Part shown: one piece after another, positions 6,803-7,200 of the stretch
Layout of the letters: each line of letters opens with the position of its first letter
Position numbering within the stretch: position 1 is the first letter of the stretch
Source: an uncultured Lachnospiraceae bacterium
GTDB lineage: Bacteria > Bacillota > Clostridia > Lachnospirales > Lachnospiraceae
Assembly (NCBI GenBank): GCA_910585935.1
Contig: CAJUHN010000201.1
Location: forward strand, 1 to 7,200
Direction of reading: 5' to 3'
DNA: 7,200 nucleotides
The notes under the pieces: generated by a model
Database searches by the model: none
What the model was told of the DNA's origin: nothing
The model's input: the letters and a program-made list of their open reading frames with translations, nothing else
Program-made: the position numbers and the translations under genes

Positions 6803-7060
6803 ATGAAAAGTTTTGAATATGTGATAAAAGATGAGATAGGGATTCATGCAAGACCAGCCGGATTGTTGGTAAAAGAAGCGAAGAAGTATGAGAGCAAAAT
6901 TGTTCTTAAGAAAGATGGGAAGACAGCAGAGGCTACAAAATTAATGGCAGTCATGGGCTTAGGCGTGAAATGTGGAAATAAAATAGAAGTTGAAATTACT
7001 GGATCAGATGAAGAAGCGGCATATGAAAGTATAAAGATGTTTTTTGAAGAAAATTTATAA
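6803..7060 (+). CDS. HPr-family phosphocarrier protein lacking the regulatory Ser46
   Basis: This 85-residue cytosolic protein carries phosphate from Enzyme I to PTS EIIA domains. The family motif GIHARPAGLL places the phosphohistidine at H15 and R17 exactly at canonical numbering when translation begins at ATG 6803. A GTG at 6800 would add one Met. ATG is preferred because AGGAGG (6790-6795) is seven bases away, against four for GTG. The usual region around Ser46 (KSIMGVMSLG in Bacillus HPr) reads TKLMAVMGLG here, so position 46 is Lys. Ser46 phosphorylation by HPr kinase, and therefore CcpA co-repression, should not occur. The length and the C-terminal acidic helix are normal. It lies 41 bp after the GH1 gene, at the end of the operon. 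It is probably a dedicated paralogue. It could instead be the main ptsH of this genome, which cannot be judged without the rest of the genome. Confidence 0.93.
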   Translation: MKSFEYVIKDEIGIHARPAGLLVKEAKKYESKIVLKKDGKTAEATKLMAVMGLGVKCGNKIEVEITGSDEEAAYESIKMFFEENL

Positions 7061-7073
7061 GAAGAAAGAGGAA

Positions 7074-7107
7074 GGTCGGACTTATGCAGAAATGTATGAG
7101 TCCGATT
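7074..7107 (+). terminator. Hairpin after HPr, possible operon terminator
   Basis: TCGGACT (7076-7082) pairs perfectly with AGTCCGA (7099-7105). The stem extends with G-U and A-U pairs outward to 7074/7107 and inward to 7087/7094, around the loop AGAAAT. It starts 13 bp after the HPr stop. The downstream tract TTGTATTATA is only moderately T-rich, so termination efficiency is uncertain. Position and stem strength favour the end of the beta-glucoside transcript. Confidence 0.5.
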
Positions 7108-7150
7108 GTATTATAGTAGGGGAATAAAAAGGGGGATTGATTTGTAAAAG

Positions 7151-7200
7151 GGACGCTGCGGCAAGGAAGTATTCCAGCGAAGCCGCGCTTTCGCTCCGTT
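7151..7200 (-). repeat. Structured dispersed repeat, copy 3 (partial, inverted, cut by window end)
   Basis: Read on the minus strand, the segment gives the 3' part of the same element. It contains AACGGAGCGAAAGCGC, GGCTTC (complement of 7179-7184), then TGGAATACTTCCTTGCC (complement of 7160-7176) and GCAGCGTCC (complement of 7151-7159). Its terminal arm is the same sequence as that of copy 1, not copy 2. The two bases joining the inner helix to the arm read GC where copy 1 has AT. The rest of the element lies beyond the window. It sits about 45 bp after the HPr hairpin, in the opposite orientation to copies 1 and 2. Confidence 0.85.

Noticed and set aside
1..7200. CRISPR array
   Set aside because: The repeats are three, about 140-150 nt long, far apart and in mixed orientation, with no regular spacers.

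Overview
The window reads as chromosomal DNA of a low-GC anaerobic Firmicute, most likely a Lachnospiraceae-type Clostridium relative. This is inferred from AT-rich intergenic DNA, strong AGGAGG-type ribosome binding sites, a TTG start, the clostridial style of the HPr protein, and a COG3044-type ATPase. No 16S rRNA or other marker fixes the genus.

Layout: (1) Positions 1-144 hold a structured, almost palindromic repeat (copy 1). (2) Positions 202-1890 encode a stand-alone ABC-class ATPase of the COG3044/PF09818 family, apparently monocistronic. (3) Positions 1891-2340 are AT-rich intergenic DNA containing a second copy of the repeat (about 2070-2220). (4) Positions 2341-7060 are a complete aryl-beta-glucoside/cellobiose-type PTS operon, all on the + strand. 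It has a consensus promoter (2341-2369), a LicT/BglG-type RNA antiterminator site (2386-2414) overlapping an intrinsic terminator (2410-2463), the antiterminator gene (2496-3329), a beta-glucoside EIIBCA permease (3395-5287), a GH1 6-phospho-beta-glucosidase (5325-6761) and an HPr-like phosphocarrier (6803-7060). (5) A hairpin follows HPr, and a third, inverted copy of the repeat (7151-7200) is cut by the window edge.

The operon is self-contained. EIIBCA imports and phosphorylates a beta-glucoside, and the GH1 enzyme cleaves the 6-phosphoglycoside. The antiterminator, gated by PTS phosphorylation on its PRD histidines, opens its own leader terminator, so all four genes depend on it. The dedicated HPr keeps His15 but has Lys where the regulatory Ser46 normally sits, so it should carry phosphate without taking part in HprK/CcpA repression.

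The least explained element is the dispersed repeat. Copies 1 and 2 share two invariant blocks (30 and 41 nt) inside an 18-bp terminal stem. The outer part of that stem differs at seven positions between the copies, and six of these are compensated on the other arm. The central hairpin loop is also rewritten but still pairs. This points to a structure-selected RNA or DNA hairpin rather than a simple repeat. I do not recognise the family, and whether it is already described needs an Rfam or genome search.
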